DNA of 64,000 nucleotides from Thermanaerothrix solaris (GCF_032334255.1 NZ_JAUHMF010000001.1:186001-250000); one strand, 5' to 3'. Shown: positions 23,769 to 32,613, counted from the first letter of the stretch. A program made the numbers and translations. Notes: generated by a model from the letters alone, not told the origin.

Positions 23769-24569
23769 CTACTTTGTGGCAAGAATTCCACCTACAACTT
23801 TGGTCATGACCAATTTGCCCTCTTGCTCTAAGCGGCGAGAAGCAACCTGGGCGATCTGGTCCATAACACGCTGAAAATCATCTTTGCCCTCAAAAAGCCC
23901 TTTCCATAGGCGGCGATCCTCGGAAAGCGAAGCCCGTGTATATTCAAGGAAAGGCTCAACGGTTTCAAAGGTCAAAGGATTCTCGAAGATAAAAAGTTCA
24001 ACTTTAGAGAACTGACGCTGTATGGTGGAGTAAATCTCTGAGGCATAGCGGGAACTACCGGGCATAGGAGGAATAGGCTTCTGGGTGGCCTCTTTAATAA
24101 TGTCATAGAAAAGTTGTTTGTTGTTGGGCATAGGCCCGGTGGTGAAGAGATGACCACCAGGTTTTAGGACGCGGTGCATTTCGGAAATTGTGAAAGGAAT
24201 GTCCTCGGCGTAATAAATGGCGAAACAGCATGAGAGCACGTCAAAGTTGTTATCCGGGTAAGGGAAATGACGGTTGAAGTCCAAGTATGAGAACTGAATA
24301 GTTGTCCCGCGTTTCTGATTCTCCTGGCGGGCTTGGGTGAGAAGTTCCTCGTTGACATCACCACCGATAATTTCGGCGTTACCTTCCAAATGTCTGTAAA
24401 AAACAAAACACTGTTTACCGGCGCCACAGCCTACATCGAGGATGCGGTCACCCTTTTTCAGCGGCAACACTTCGAGCATCCACTGGTCAATGTCACGACT
24501 GCCGTAGCGGGTGTGGATATCAATCCGGGTTAATAGATCACGGGATGTTTCCTGATAATCGTACTTCAT
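23769..24569 (-). CDS. Class I SAM-dependent methyltransferase
   Basis: A 266-residue methyltransferase. Motif I is RILDVGCGAGKQCF (about 43-56), the motif-2 acid is in IIGGDVNEELL, motif 4-like is NNFDVLSCCFAIYYAEDI and motif 5-like is VLKPGGHLFTTGP. The C-terminal 90 residues form a separate helical cap that probably binds the substrate, which I cannot name. ATG follows GGAGACC in a leader of about 28 bases behind a strong promoter. It is first of a pair with the PIG-L deacetylase, and divergent from the GntR regulator, which may control it. Confidence 0.87.
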   Translation of the reverse strand: MKYDYQETSRDLLTRIDIHTRYGSRDIDQWMLEVLPLKKGDRILDVGCGAGKQCFVFYRHLEGNAEIIGGDVNEELLTQARQENQKRGTTIQFSYLDFNRHFPYPDNNFDVLSCCFAIYYAEDIPFTISEMHRVLKPGGHLFTTGPMPNNKQLFYDIIKEATQKPIPPMPGSSRYASEIYSTIQRQFSKVELFIFENPLTFETVEPFLEYTRASLSEDRRLWKGLFEGKDDFQRVMDQIAQVASRRLEQEGKLVMTKVVGGILATK

Positions 24570-24603
24570 GGTTGGGTCTCCTTTTAGGTCTGCATTGGGG
24601 GTA

Positions 24604-24631
24604 AGTATAAAGATTTGGGGCGAGTTGTCAA
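24604..24631 (-). promoter_or_regulatory. Promoter of the methyltransferase/PIG-L pair
   Basis: Minus strand: -35 TTGACA (24631-24626), 16-base spacer, -10 TATACT (24609-24604), 35 bases before the ATG. Consensus -35. Back-to-back with the GntR promoter. Confidence 0.78.
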
Positions 24632-24651
24632 GGAATCACCCGCTGAACGGC

Positions 24652-24681
24652 TTGACGCCGATATTTTGAACGTGTTATACT
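24652..24681 (+). promoter_or_regulatory. Promoter of the GntR-family regulator and possibly korAB
   Basis: -35 TTGACG (24652-24657), 18-base spacer, -10 TATACT (24676-24681). The three TAATCAG half sites begin at the -10 box, a classic repression layout. Confidence 0.75.
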
Positions 24682-24709
24682 GATTATGATGAATAATCAG
24701 ATTAATCAG
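24680..24709. promoter_or_regulatory. Candidate GntR operator: CTGATTA-N7-TAATCAG plus a third half site
   Basis: Perfect 7-bp dyad (24680-24686 and 24694-24700) with another TAATCAG at 24703-24709, covering the probable transcription start of the regulator gene. It is likely bound by the regulator encoded at 24727. The sequence differs from the TNGTNNNACNA type common for FadR-branch proteins, so the match is by position only. Confidence 0.6.
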
Positions 24710-24726
24710 AATGATTGAGGTGTGCG

Positions 24727-25428
24727 GTGCTTCTAGAACGTGTAACAAACCATCACCTCTCGGAGTTTCTGCGTTACCTGGCTACTGAAGCCTGTCAAGA
24801 AAATGAGCACTTACCCTCCTTAACCGAATTAAGCGCTCATCTCGGCATTAGTATCTCGGTCTTGAGGGAACAACTAGAAGTGGCACGGGCTTTGGGTTTG
24901 GTAGAGGTGAAGCCACGCACCGGCATTCGTCGTTTGCCCTACTCGTTTCGACCGACCGTTGTTCAGAGCCTGGCTTACGCTCTTGCCCTTAATCCCGAGT
25001 ATTTTAGTGCTTTTTCCGATTTGCGCAACCATATCGAAGCCGCTTATTGGTTTGAAGCCACCAGCCGTCTTAATGAGGAGGATTGTGAAAATCTCTCTCG
25101 TTTGATCGAGCGAGCATTCCAAAAACTCCAAGCCAATCCCATCCAGATTCCGCACCCGGAACATCGCGAGTTACACCTTACCATTTATCGCCGACTGAAT
25201 AATCCGTTTGTTGAGGGCATCTTGGAGGCCTACTGGGAACTCTACGAGGCTTCAGGTTTGGATCTGTATGCCGATTTGGCATATCTAGAACGGGTTTGGA
25301 ATTACCACCGAAAGATGGTGGAGAGTGTGTGCCAGCGTAACTATCAGGCAGGCTATGAGGCATTAATTGAGCATATGGGTTTGATCCATCAGCGGAGCAA
25401 ACCCATGCCATTCCAACGCTTTGAGTGA
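24727..25428 (+). CDS. GntR-family transcriptional regulator with FCD-type ligand domain
   Basis: A regulator of about 233 residues. The N-terminal winged helix-turn-helix (about 5-68) reads LPSLTELSAHLGISISVLREQLEVARALGLVEVKPRTGIRR, a FadR/GntR pattern. The all-helical C-terminal domain has FSDLRNHIEAAYWFEA, EHRELHLTIYRRLNNPF and YHRKMVES, which supply the Asp and His ligands of metal- and acid-binding FCD domains. GTG at 24727 is preferred since GAGG lies 6 bases upstream; a TTG at 24715 is possible. It sits 23 bases before korA, so a 2-oxoacid or related acid is a reasonable effector, and it likely represses its own operon. Confidence 0.85.
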   Translation: MLLERVTNHHLSEFLRYLATEACQENEHLPSLTELSAHLGISISVLREQLEVARALGLVEVKPRTGIRRLPYSFRPTVVQSLAYALALNPEYFSAFSDLRNHIEAAYWFEATSRLNEEDCENLSRLIERAFQKLQANPIQIPHPEHRELHLTIYRRLNNPFVEGILEAYWELYEASGLDLYADLAYLERVWNYHRKMVESVCQRNYQAGYEALIEHMGLIHQRSKPMPFQRFE

Positions 25429-25451
25429 GGTTTCTTCGGACGAGGTAACCT

Positions 25452-27302
25452 ATGACTTCCCCTCAAATTTCTTCCCCCTTAAAAGAGCACGAGGCCCGAT
25501 CTACCATCATCAATGATTTTTGTATCACAGTAGCCACGATTAATGGCTCGGGAAGCGCAACGGCGAACGGGATTTTGCTACGTGCCCTGTTCACGATGGG
25601 CATTCCAGTTTCGGGAAAGAATATCTTCCCTTCCAACATTCAGGGCTTGCCAACTTGGTATTCCATCCGCCTCAGCCGTAAGGGGTATCTAGGACGGATA
25701 GAGACGGACGATGTGATTGTCGCCATGAACCCCGCCACCTTTTTGCAAGACCTGAATTACCTCGTACCCGGCGGGGTTCTTTTTTACGACGATAGCATCA
25801 AAATGGCCATACCCCGTGAGGATATCGTGGTTTACCCAATGCCGGTCAAACAAATTGTGCGCCAGGCGGATGTACCGGCGAATATGCGCGACTATGTCGC
25901 CAACATGGTATACGTGGGTGTAGTGGCCCAAATGCTGAATATTGATTTGGGGGCCATTCAACGAGCACTAGCGGTCCACTTCAAAGGTAAACAGAAGGCC
26001 ATTGATTCGAATTGGGCGATCATCAAGGCGGCGGCAGATTGGGCCGCAGGTAACCTGGAAAAACGCGATCCCTATCGCGTGGAACCTATGCCTGCACCGG
26101 AGGATCGGATCCTGATTGACGGGAATACTGCTGGGGCTTTAGGGGCAATTTACGGTGGTTTTCAATTGGCTGCTTGGTATCCGATCACCCCGGCTTCATC
26201 TTTTGCCGAAGCGTTAGGTGAGTATGCTCCCGAGTTGCGCAAAGATCCGGTCTCGGGTAAGCATACGTTTGCCATCATTCAAGCCGAGGACGAATTGGCG
26301 GCAGCAGGGATGGCCATCGGAGCCGGGTGGGCGGGGTTACGAGCAATGGCTTCAACTTCGGGGCCCGGCTTCAGTCTGATGGCAGAATACCTGGGATTGG
26401 CCTACTACGCTGAAGTTCCAGTGGTGATTTGGGATATCCAACGGGTTGGCCCGAGTACTGGTCTCCCCACACGCACCGCGCAGGGTGATTTAACCTTTGC
26501 CTATTTTCTCGGTCACGGGGACACACAATACGTGATTTTGTTGCCCGGTAATGTTAATGAATGCTTTGAAATGGGATGGCGGGCTTTCGATATCGCCGAA
26601 CGTTTGCAGACGCCGGTACTGGTGCTTTCGGATCTGGACCTGGGCATGAACATGCATATTGGTCAACCTTTTGAGTACCCGAATTTGCCGATGGATCGCG
26701 GCAAGGTGCTATGGGAGGAGGATCTGGAGCGGTTCTTAAACGAACACCAGGGGCAATGGGGACGGTACCTGGATGTAGATGGAGATGGAATCCCGTATCG
26801 TACCTTACCGGGCAATACTCATCCTCGCAGTGCTTACTTTGCCCGTGGCACTGGCCACGATGAGTTTGCGCGCTACAGCGAAGAGCCCGAGGTGTGGGAA
26901 CGTGTTCTGAACCGGATTGCGCGAAAGATGGAAAACGCGCGAAATTTAGTGCCGAAACCGGTGCTTCACACTTATCCGGGTGCCGAAATCGGAATCATCG
27001 CCTATGGTTCGACGGAACCGGCTATTCAAGAGGCGCGTGATTTACTCGCTGAAAAAGGGTTGGCTACGGACTTTCTGCGTTTGCGCGCCTTGCCCTTTAC
27101 CGATGAAACGGCTGAGTTCTTACGAGACCATTCGCACATTTATGTCGTTGAACTAAACCGCGATGGACAAATGCGCCAATTGCTGGCGATGAATTATCCT
27201 GAATATGCCACAAAGTTGCGCCCGGTGGCCCATGTTGATGGCCTACCTCTAACGGCGCGGTGGGTAACGGAACGGATTGCGGTGATGGAGGGTTTGCAAT
27301 GA
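25452..27302 (+). CDS. korA: 2-oxoacid:ferredoxin oxidoreductase, fused gamma-alpha subunit
   Basis: A 616-residue subunit of a 2-oxoacid:acceptor oxidoreductase. Residues 1 to about 190 are the gamma domain (ITVATINGSGSATANGILLRAL). The alpha part from about 205 starts IDGNTAGALGAIYGGFQLAAWYPITPASS, the thiamine-pyrimidine domain, with EDELAAAGMAIGAGWAGLRAMASTSGPGFSLM. Gene overlap with the beta subunit (ATGA) confirms a two-gene enzyme. It makes acyl-CoA and CO2 from a 2-oxoacid and CoA while reducing ferredoxin, or the reverse in CO2 fixation. 2-oxoglutarate is the usual guess for this gamma-alpha form, but 2-oxoisovalerate or pyruvate cannot be excluded. Confidence 0.93.
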   Translation: MTSPQISSPLKEHEARSTIINDFCITVATINGSGSATANGILLRALFTMGIPVSGKNIFPSNIQGLPTWYSIRLSRKGYLGRIETDDVIVAMNPATFLQDLNYLVPGGVLFYDDSIKMAIPREDIVVYPMPVKQIVRQADVPANMRDYVANMVYVGVVAQMLNIDLGAIQRALAVHFKGKQKAIDSNWAIIKAAADWAAGNLEKRDPYRVEPMPAPEDRILIDGNTAGALGAIYGGFQLAAWYPITPASSFAEALGEYAPELRKDPVSGKHTFAIIQAEDELAAAGMAIGAGWAGLRAMASTSGPGFSLMAEYLGLAYYAEVPVVIWDIQRVGPSTGLPTRTAQGDLTFAYFLGHGDTQYVILLPGNVNECFEMGWRAFDIAERLQTPVLVLSDLDLGMNMHIGQPFEYPNLPMDRGKVLWEEDLERFLNEHQGQWGRYLDVDGDGIPYRTLPGNTHPRSAYFARGTGHDEFARYSEEPEVWERVLNRIARKMENARNLVPKPVLHTYPGAEIGIIAYGSTEPAIQEARDLLAEKGLATDFLRLRALPFTDETAEFLRDHSHIYVVELNRDGQMRQLLAMNYPEYATKLRPVAHVDGLPLTARWVTERIAVMEGLQ

Positions 27303-28351
27303 TCACTCAAGAGGTATCTTCACCAAAAGTTCAGGTCAATCGAGTTGGACTAAGCCGTTCGGATTATCGTGGATTGCCCAGCACCTTGTGTCAGGGATGT
27401 GGGCATAATGCCATTGCTAACCAAATTATCAGCACCATGTTTGAACTGGACGTTGTACCGGAAAAGGTGGTGAAGTTTAGTGGTATTGGTTGCTCGAGCA
27501 AAAGCCCTACTTATTTCTTGAACCGGTCCTTCGGTTTTAATGGTTTGCATGGACGAATGCCTTCTTTAGCGTTAGGCGCACTTTTTGCCGATACCACGTT
27601 GAAGGGAATTGGGGTAAGTGGCGATGGTGATACCGCCAGCATTGGTATGGGGCAATTCAAACATTTAGTGCGTCGCAATCTCCCCATGGTTTACATTGTC
27701 GAAAATAACGGTGTCTACGGGTTGACCAAAGGGCAGTTTTCGGCTACTGCCGAGAAGGGCTTAACCCTCAAACGCCAGGGAACGAACCCTTATATGCCGA
27801 TAGATATTTGCCTGGAAGCGCTGGTTGCTAATGCGACTTTTGTTGCACGTTCTTTTGCGGGTGACCCTAAACAGGTTAAGGAGATTCTCAAAGCGGCGTT
27901 TAGCCATCGCGGTATAGCCGTTATTGACATTATCAGTCCTTGCGTTACCTTCCATAACCAGGAAGATTCACTTCACTCATACGCGTGGGGCAAAGATCAC
28001 GAAATGCCGTTGCATGATATTACCTTTGTTCCACCGCGCGATGAAATTTATATTGAAGATTTTGAGGAAGGAACCGTTCGTGAGGTTCAACTCCATGATG
28101 GTTCAATTGTTATCTTAAAGAAATTGGATCATGATTATGATCCCACCAATCTGTTTGAAGCCTTGCGGGTTCTAGAGGAGGCAAAACAGAACAATTGGTT
28201 GATCACCGGGATTATTTATGTGAATCCTGATGCACCCACTATGTTTGATGCTTATGATTTACCGGAAGAACCGCTTAACCGCTTGAGCCAAGATCGCTTG
28301 CGTCCACCAAAGGAGACTCTGGAACGGTTGAATCGTGGGTTTGGCGTGTGA
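27299..28351 (+). CDS. korB: 2-oxoacid:ferredoxin oxidoreductase, beta subunit
   Basis: A 350-residue beta subunit carrying thiamine pyrophosphate and a [4Fe-4S] cluster. Cys ligands appear in LCQGCGHNAI, SGIGCSSKSPTYF and SPCVTFHN. The TPP motif is GDGDTASIGMGQFKHLVRRNLPMVYIVENNGVYGLTKGQ-type (GDG...NN), read in pieces. ATG at 27299 overlaps the korA stop by four bases, so the upstream in-frame start at 27260 is rejected. No separate ferredoxin-like delta subunit follows, so the enzyme is the minimal two-subunit type and gives electrons to free ferredoxin. The operon closes with a stem-loop 26 bases after the stop. Confidence 0.94.
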   Translation: MITQEVSSPKVQVNRVGLSRSDYRGLPSTLCQGCGHNAIANQIISTMFELDVVPEKVVKFSGIGCSSKSPTYFLNRSFGFNGLHGRMPSLALGALFADTTLKGIGVSGDGDTASIGMGQFKHLVRRNLPMVYIVENNGVYGLTKGQFSATAEKGLTLKRQGTNPYMPIDICLEALVANATFVARSFAGDPKQVKEILKAAFSHRGIAVIDIISPCVTFHNQEDSLHSYAWGKDHEMPLHDITFVPPRDEIYIEDFEEGTVREVQLHDGSIVILKKLDHDYDPTNLFEALRVLEEAKQNNWLITGIIYVNPDAPTMFDAYDLPEEPLNRLSQDRLRPPKETLERLNRGFGV

Positions 28352-28376
28352 CCGGTGTAACCGTTCTAGTATTTGC

Positions 28377-28407
28377 GAATAAGCCCCGTCCATTCCGGGG
28401 CTTATTC
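28377..28407. terminator. Terminator shared by korB and the convergent sulfurtransferase gene
   Basis: A 12-bp perfect stem (28377-28388 with 28396-28407) around a 7-base loop. It overlaps the last 6 bases of the minus-strand sulfurtransferase gene. Flanking A/T runs are short, but stem strength and placement support termination in both directions. Confidence 0.75.
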
Positions 28408-29256
28408 TGTTCCAAAAGCGATAGGACGGTTGGGGTCGCGAATCCATTCGCTCCACGAACCGACGTACAGGCGAGCCCCATGCAGCCCTGCAATTTCCAT
28501 TGCCAGTATGTGGTGGCATGAGGTTACCCCAGAACCGCAGTAAACGACTACCTGCTCAGGGGGTGTGCTGCCAAGCAGTGCAGTGAATTCTTCTCGTAGT
28601 GTCACAGGAGATTTGAAGGTGCCATCTGGGTTCAGGTTGTTTTGGTGAAAGCGGTTAACGGCACCGGGGATGTGACCGGCAACTGGATCAATGGGTTCAG
28701 TTTCACCGCGATAACGTTCGGGGGCTCGCGCATCAATGAGTAAAAAGCGAGGTTGTTGGAGGTGTTGTTCAATCTCGGCAGTAGTGACAAAAAAGGACGG
28801 CTTCGGTTGAGCACGGAAAATGGACGGTGAGTTGGTGTGTACGCCTTTTTCAACCGGGAACCCTTGACGTACCCAATGATCGAAACCACCATCCAGGATG
28901 GCTACTGCCTCGTGATAGAAGAATCGCAATAACCACCACAACCGAGCGGCAAAAGCCCCGCCAACCGTATCATAGACCACGACTTGTTTGGTAGGATCAA
29001 TTCCCCACTGGCTGAGCCGTCGGCAAAATACATCCGGATCCGGTAGCGGATGGCGTCCGGTCAGGGGAGTGCGAGGTCCTGAAAGGTCACGATCCAAATC
29101 GGCATAAACCGCCCCGGGGATATGACCTTCCTGATAAGAAAGAAATCCCCAATCTGGTTGCATCAGGTCAAAGCGACAATCTACAATAACCCAATCTTGG
29201 CGGTGTAGGTTGGATAGAACATCCTGCGGAGAAATGAGCGCGGTGTAGATTGCCAT
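28402..29256 (-). CDS. Two-domain rhodanese sulfurtransferase (thiosulfate or 3-mercaptopyruvate type)
   Basis: A 284-residue tandem rhodanese. The inactive N-terminal domain (VIVDCRFDLMQPDWGF, YQEGHIPGAVYADLDRDLS) precedes a catalytic C-terminal domain with LIDARAPERYRGETEP and the active loop VVYCGSGVTSCHHI. A CGSGVT loop favours 3-mercaptopyruvate over the CRxGxR/S loops of thiosulfate rhodaneses, though both activities occur. Product is a persulfide or thiocyanate. It is first in position of a minus-strand series (29916 and 30935 genes are upstream, gaps 12 and 11 bases), so it may be their operon partner. Sulfur supply to the Suf system is possible but indirect. Confidence 0.92.
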   Translation of the reverse strand: MAIYTALISPQDVLSNLHRQDWVIVDCRFDLMQPDWGFLSYQEGHIPGAVYADLDRDLSGPRTPLTGRHPLPDPDVFCRRLSQWGIDPTKQVVVYDTVGGAFAARLWWLLRFFYHEAVAILDGGFDHWVRQGFPVEKGVHTNSPSIFRAQPKPSFFVTTAEIEQHLQQPRFLLIDARAPERYRGETEPIDPVAGHIPGAVNRFHQNNLNPDGTFKSPVTLREEFTALLGSTPPEQVVVYCGSGVTSCHHILAMEIAGLHGARLYVGSWSEWIRDPNRPIAFGTE

Positions 29257-29268
29257 ATGGTAAACCCT

Positions 29269-29916
29269 TCAATTGGATGGAGAAGTTGGAGGAATGGGAT
29301 GCGTTGTGGCGGTAAATACTGAGGTCGGATACGGGTTGTCCCATGAGGTGAGGAATGCAATAGAGGAAAGCGGCAGACGCAGGCGGGGAGAATGTTCCTT
29401 TTCCAGGATATCCGCAGGGAACCCATCCGTATCTTCGGCCGGATATCCCACGGCCAACATTACCACCGGGGTATAACCGGGGGGAATGTTGAAGTAATTA
29501 CGCGCTTTTTCGGCGTCAAAACCTCCCATGGGTCGAATGTTCAAACCTAGGGCAATAGCCTGGAGGATAAGATTTTCGTTAGCCATGCCTAAGTCGTGGA
29601 GGGCTTTCGGGTTGGGGCGCCCATCAGGTCGGATTTCCTCAGCAACTGCGAGGATTAATAAGGGGGCGTGATTAGCCCATTTCTGATTTCCGGGGGTTAG
29701 GCATTCGCGTGCTTTATTGAGTGCTTCTGGATTGCGTTCATCAAAGATGAGGTAGCGCCAGGGTTGCAAATTGTTGCTAGAAGGAGCAGACCGTGCAGCT
29801 TCCAGCATTAATTGAACCTTCCAGGGTTCGATTGGACGCTGTGAGTCCATCAGTCGTGAGGAACGACGCTGAGCAATTAGCGGGTGAAGTTCAGGGTGAG
29901 GCTGATAAATTTCCAT
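29269..29916 (-). CDS. Nitroreductase-family flavin oxidoreductase
   Basis: A 215-residue FMN enzyme of the nitroreductase fold. Typical parts are LIAQRRSSRLMDSQRPIEPW (the R-R-S FMN phosphate contact), EAARSAPSSNNLQPWRYLIF, and LGLNIRPMGGFD with GYTPVVMLAVGYPAED. NAD(P)H-dependent reduction of nitro groups, quinones or flavins is the family activity; the natural substrate is unknown. It lies 12 bases upstream of the sulfurtransferase and 11 bases behind the P1 peptidase on the same strand, so these three form an operon of broad detoxification or catabolic appearance. The last 30 residues are Thr/Pro-rich and family-atypical. Confidence 0.9.
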   Translation of the reverse strand: MEIYQPHPELHPLIAQRRSSRLMDSQRPIEPWKVQLMLEAARSAPSSNNLQPWRYLIFDERNPEALNKARECLTPGNQKWANHAPLLILAVAEEIRPDGRPNPKALHDLGMANENLILQAIALGLNIRPMGGFDAEKARNYFNIPPGYTPVVMLAVGYPAEDTDGFPADILEKEHSPRLRLPLSSIAFLTSWDNPYPTSVFTATTHPIPPTSPSN

Positions 29917-29927
29917 AGGACGCTCTC

Positions 29928-30935
29928 CTATGCTTGGAGTGATGCTGCGGAGGGTAATCCTGCGGCGGGCTCGGCATATCGTACTGCGTTTAGGATGGCT
30001 TCGGCCACAACTTGGGCTGCGAAGGCACCTATAATATTAACATCGGCATTACGCTCCCCGGTGGCAAGGGCAAAAATCGTATCCCCATCAAACATGGTAT
30101 GGGCGGGCCGAATGGTTTGGGCAAGTCCATCCTGAGCCATTTGGGCCACTCGAGTAACCTGCTCTTTATTCAAGCGCGCATTCGTGGCAACGACCCCGAT
30201 GACGGTGTTTTGACGCGTGGCAAACTGAAATGCAGTTCGACCAACCAGGCTGCGCATCACATGTAGCGTATTGGCAAATGTTTCGGTTTCACCAATGCGT
30301 TTTGGGCCGATATAAAGTGGGCGGGCACCAGCAAGAATTTGACCGTTTGCGGGGTTGATCACGTCGCCCAAAGCGTTAACGGCAACGATAGCTCCGACGA
30401 TAACGCCGCGTCCTATCTCGACGCTGGCTGTACCCAAGCCGGATTTCATGGCTTGCCGAATACCCAAAATTTTTCCAACGGTGGCGCCCATACCGGCCCC
30501 TACGTTCCCTTGGGCTGTATTTGGTGTCGTAGCATTCAAGCAGGCTTGGTATCCCATGGCTGCATCCGGGCGGACTTTGGGGTTACCCACATCTAAGTCA
30601 AAAAGAATGGCGGCGGGGACAATAGGGACGCGGGTTACACCGACATCGAAACCGATTTGGCGTTCTTCCAAGTAGCGCATCACGCCACTGGCGGCGTCTA
30701 AGCCAAATGCTGAACCTCCCGCCAACACTATGGCGTGCACTTTTTCGACCAAATGCACCGGGTGGAGTAAATCTGTTTCACGTGTGCCTGGCGCGCCGCC
30801 GCGTTGGTCAACCCCTGCAGTTGCCCCTTTGGGACAGAGAATGACGGTGCAGCCGGTCAGTGCTTCTTTGTCATGGGCATGTCCTACTAGAATTCCGGGA
30901 ATATCGGTAATAGAGTGGTGAATGTGGCTCGACAT
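29928..30935 (-). CDS. P1/DmpA-NylC family N-terminal-nucleophile amidase
   Basis: A 335-residue self-cleaving amidohydrolase of the DmpA/NylC (S58/P1) family. It shows ITDIPGILVGHAHD at the N end, GGSAFGLDAASGVMRYLEE and the processing site RQN|TVIGVVATNA, where Thr244 would be the new N-terminal nucleophile after cleavage at the Asn-Thr bond. Nucleophile Thr with N-T cleavage resembles NylC nylon-oligomer hydrolase, whereas DmpA-type aminopeptidases use G-S. The native substrate is probably a cyclic or beta-amino peptide. ATG at 30935 is preferred to the in-frame start at 30950, which would sit in the divergent zwf promoter region. First gene of the three-gene minus operon. Confidence 0.85.
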   Translation of the reverse strand: MSSHIHHSITDIPGILVGHAHDKEALTGCTVILCPKGATAGVDQRGGAPGTRETDLLHPVHLVEKVHAIVLAGGSAFGLDAASGVMRYLEERQIGFDVGVTRVPIVPAAILFDLDVGNPKVRPDAAMGYQACLNATTPNTAQGNVGAGMGATVGKILGIRQAMKSGLGTASVEIGRGVIVGAIVAVNALGDVINPANGQILAGARPLYIGPKRIGETETFANTLHVMRSLVGRTAFQFATRQNTVIGVVATNARLNKEQVTRVAQMAQDGLAQTIRPAHTMFDGDTIFALATGERNADVNIIGAFAAQVVAEAILNAVRYAEPAAGLPSAASLQA

Positions 30936-30956
30936 TGTCAATCTTTGCACTATAAT

Positions 30957-30986
30957 TTGGGTTTATATAGTTAATCTCATTATAAT
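30957..30986 (+). promoter_or_regulatory. Probable zwf promoter
   Basis: TTGGGT (30957-30962), 18 bases, consensus -10 TATAAT (30981-30986), giving a leader of about 42 bases. Another TATAAT at 30951-30956 is a candidate for an upstream start. The weak -35 lowers confidence. Confidence 0.45.
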
Positions 30987-31035
30987 AGCCCGATTATTTT
31001 CTGAGGATGAGACATGCAATGTTTTGGAGGTAATA

Positions 31036-32535
31036 ATGAAACCTGCACGCAATGAAGAGCCTACTAGCGGAGCCATTGCCTTTGTCGTTTTTGGGGTAAC
31101 TGGCGACCTAACCCGACGGAAGTTAATCCCGGCGCTTTATGAACTGGCTTTAAGTGGCCGTTTACCTCAGCCGCTATACATCCTTGGTTTTGCCCGCCGG
31201 GATTGGTCGGATGAGTTTTTGCGTGAAACACTGCGTGAGGCGGTTGTGTCCTATGCGCGTACCCAGCCGATTAGCCAGCCAGCGCTAGAACGTCTAATGG
31301 CAAATGCTTATTATATCCGCTCGACATTCGAAGATCTCGAAGGGTATCACCGTTTGGCAGCGCTTCTCAAATCATTACGAATAGATCATGTTTTATATTA
31401 TTTGGCTACTCCCCCCGAAGAATATGTGACGATTGTGCGGCGTATCGGTGAAGCACGTTTGAACAAACGGGGTAATGGTTGGACACGCATTGTCATTGAA
31501 AAGCCTTACGGCAATGATCTTGAGTCGGCACAGGCGTTGGAGGCGGAGGTACATAACGTTTTCTCCGAAAAACAAGTCTATCGGATTGACCATTATTTGG
31601 GAAAAGAAACCGTCCAAAATATCCTGGTGTTGCGCTTTGCCAACGCTATTTTTGAGCCTCTATGGAATCACAAGTACGTGGATCATGTCCAAATCACCGT
31701 TGCCGAAACAGATGGTATAGGTACCCGTGCGGGTTACTATGATCGTGCTGGTGTAATCCGTGATATGTTTCAAAATCATTTATTGCAGTTGTTGACCCTA
31801 ACGGCCATGGAAGCCCCCTGGGCATTCAATGCCGACGCGGTGCGGGATGAAAAGGTCAAGGTGCTGAAAGCCTTGCGCCCCTTGCGTGGAAAAGAGGCGT
31901 TGGCGAATACATTCCGGGCTCAGTATGTCTCTGGGTTTATTGAGGGTCAGCGTGTGCCGGGCTACAAAGATGAACCAGGGGTGCCTGCGAATTCGATCAC
32001 GGAAACGTATTTAGCGGTACGTCTTTTTGTTGATAATTGGCGCTGGGCGGGTGTACCGTTTTATCTGCGTTCAGGTAAACGCCTTCCGGTGCGGTGCACG
32101 GAAATTGTGATCCAGTTCCGCCAAATGCCGCTTTCGCTGTTTAACTGGCATAATGTTGCTGGCGAGGCCCCGAATGCACTGGTGCTGCGCCTTCAACCCA
32201 ATGAGGGTATTGCGCTGGAGTTCGGTGCAAAGGCACCTGGGCCGGTCAACCAAATCACACCGGTTAAATTGGAGTTCAGTTATCAAGAAACGTTTGGAGT
32301 GCATCCCCCCGAAGCCTACGAGCGATTGCTTTTAGATGCTCTTCTGGGTGATGCAACATTATTCACCCGTTCCGATGAAGTGCTAGCCCAATGGGCATTT
32401 ACTTCGGAGATTCTAAAAGCATGGCAGGAATACCCGGTGCGCAATCTCCCGGTTTATGAGTCGGGAACATGGGGGCCTCCGGGGGCGGATGATTTTATCC
32501 GTCAAGATGGTCGAGCATGGCGTAATTTGGTCTAA
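31036..32535 (+). CDS. zwf: Glucose-6-phosphate 1-dehydrogenase
   Basis: A 499-residue NADP(+)-linked enzyme that oxidises glucose 6-phosphate to the lactone, the entry to the oxidative pentose-phosphate pathway. The nucleotide loop is VVFGVTGDLTRRKLIPAL (G-x-x-G-D-L), and the active site RIDHYLGKETVQNIL holds the catalytic His and the conserved Lys. IVIEKPYGNDLESA is also diagnostic. Length matches the family. ATG at 31036 has GGAGG 6-10 bases upstream; the in-frame ORF extension to 30922 is rejected since it would run through the promoter. No 6-phosphogluconolactonase, opcA or gnd follows, so the pathway's other genes lie elsewhere. Functionally linked to the Tal-Pgi fusion. Confidence 0.95.
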   Translation: MKPARNEEPTSGAIAFVVFGVTGDLTRRKLIPALYELALSGRLPQPLYILGFARRDWSDEFLRETLREAVVSYARTQPISQPALERLMANAYYIRSTFEDLEGYHRLAALLKSLRIDHVLYYLATPPEEYVTIVRRIGEARLNKRGNGWTRIVIEKPYGNDLESAQALEAEVHNVFSEKQVYRIDHYLGKETVQNILVLRFANAIFEPLWNHKYVDHVQITVAETDGIGTRAGYYDRAGVIRDMFQNHLLQLLTLTAMEAPWAFNADAVRDEKVKVLKALRPLRGKEALANTFRAQYVSGFIEGQRVPGYKDEPGVPANSITETYLAVRLFVDNWRWAGVPFYLRSGKRLPVRCTEIVIQFRQMPLSLFNWHNVAGEAPNALVLRLQPNEGIALEFGAKAPGPVNQITPVKLEFSYQETFGVHPPEAYERLLLDALLGDATLFTRSDEVLAQWAFTSEILKAWQEYPVRNLPVYESGTWGPPGADDFIRQDGRAWRNLV

Positions 32536-32613
32536 ATTGCATAATTCAGAATGTGCTCGACGTTGAGGGCATACAGCGGCCTGGGGGAGAGAGTAGCCAG
32601 CCTCACAATTGAA

